Source: Allomuricauda sp. TY007
GTDB lineage: Bacteria; Bacteroidota; Bacteroidia; Flavobacteriales; Flavobacteriaceae
Length of the DNA: 64,000 nucleotides
Reading direction: 5' to 3'
Assembly: GCF_010468565.1 (NCBI RefSeq)
Contig: NZ_WUEG01000010.1
Coordinates: 90,875-154,874, forward strand
Below, piece by piece: positions 63,546 to 64,000 of the stretch; position 1 is the stretch's first letter, and each line of letters opens with the position of its first letter. The notes beneath the pieces are model-generated. The model was not told the DNA's origin, made no database searches, and worked only from the letters and a program-made list of their open reading frames with translations. The position numbers and the translations under genes were made by a program.

Positions 63546-64000
63546 ATGAATAAAGATAAAGAAATCCACGGAGTGGACATCAGCAAGGATGTATTTGATG
63601 TGTTCGACCATGAGGGTGTTCACCATCAGTACCCGAACACCTTGAAGGGGTTCAGGGATTATTGCAGCGCTTTGAACCCCAACAGTCTGGTGGTAATGGA
63701 AGCCACTGGCTATTACCATTATCTATTGGCCCAGTTCCTTTATGACCAGGGCATGGCCGTATCGGTTGTGAACCCTTTGTCCGTAAAACGTTTTGTGCAG
63801 ATGAAGCTTTCCAAGGTCAAGACGGACAAGAGCGATGCCAAGGCCATAGCGGAGTACGCCAAGGTCAACGATGTTCCCCTGTACGACGGCAAGGGCGAGG
63901 ACCAAGCGGAGAGTCTCCAATTGTTGGCCTTGATGGACATCTATCTCAAACAGCGGACACAGGTAAAGAACAAGCTGCACGGTGAAAAGGTCCTGGGCAT
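63546..64000 (+). mobile_element. IS110 family transposase, 5' part (runs off window)
   Basis: ATG at 63546 with 151 codons open to the right edge. The DEDD catalytic pattern of IS110 recombinases is visible: aspartate in HGVDISKD at residue 11, glutamate in VVMEATGYY at 52, and aspartates in KTDKSDAKA at 94 and 97. The C-terminal serine-containing Tnp domain lies outside. The base composition is more GC-rich than the AT-rich leader before it, as expected for recent arrival. IS110 elements lack terminal inverted repeats, so the left end cannot be placed. Confidence 0.93.

Noticed and set aside
1..64000. CRISPR array, rRNA operon, prophage
   Set aside because: No regular spaced repeats, no rRNA sequence and no phage structural genes were seen.

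Overview
The window looks like chromosome of a marine Flavobacteriaceae bacterium, probably of the Muricauda/Flagellimonas (Allomuricauda) type. The genus is inference from gene content. The supports are the -7 promoter boxes of the Bacteroidetes form TAnnTTTG, few Shine-Dalgarno sites, a menaquinone cluster, bacillithiol synthesis, a ResB-CcsA fusion, outer-membrane and lipoprotein genes of Bacteroidetes style, and a probable capnine (sulfonolipid) gene pair.

Layout. 1-4050 (minus strand): a truncated secreted PIG-L deacetylase, a lipoprotein, maf, a kdsC-like phosphatase and a DUF2520 dehydrogenase. 4184-8648: ccsBA fusion and an M14 carboxypeptidase. 8757-10289: a MATE exporter behind a long structured leader RNA. 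10341-12779: a RelE/ParE toxin-antitoxin pair, a trans-sulfuration enzyme and bshB1. 12780-15410: TPR histidine kinase, tRNA-His with a partly duplicated 3' end and terminators. 15438-20036: M28 peptidase, DadA-like oxidase, YD-repeat-like protein, esterase. 20099-35122: menaquinone genes (thioesterase, menF, menD, DUF2853, cvfB, SPOR-like protein, menA, then menC, CPBP protease, menE), interrupted by a LytTR regulator/histidine kinase pair and by an AT-rich three-gene cassette of unknown function (29955-31927). 35153-47006: M24 peptidase, plug-TPR protein, acyl-CoA carboxylase beta, Gfo/Idh/MocA oxidoreductase, ettA, several secreted proteins, fumC. 47146-47319: a 57-residue membrane protein. 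47493-58457: TonB-type outer-membrane protein, ArsC-like protein, prfB with its programmed frameshift, zinc protease, threonine aldolase, ybaB, S9 peptidase. 58530-60954: probable cysteate synthase and cysteate acyltransferase. 61104-64000: methyltransferase, nitrilase and the start of an IS110 element.

Most of the window is ordinary core genome. The parts that may be new are (i) the MATE leader at 8757-8879, which folds on paper into a closing stem, a three-way junction, a GAAA-capped hairpin and a competing pairing; (ii) two promoter modules at 27194-27258 and 27435-27498 with the same geometry (direct repeats 21 bp apart, each 26 nt upstream of the -7 box), next to a LytTR regulator; (iii) the AT-rich cassette that splits the menaquinone genes; and (iv) the structured non-coding DNA before the IS110 transposase, where a bridge RNA would be expected.

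Limits: all calls come from reading sequence and recalled family knowledge. No homology search, RNA folding program or expression data was available. Promoter calls rest on a short consensus.
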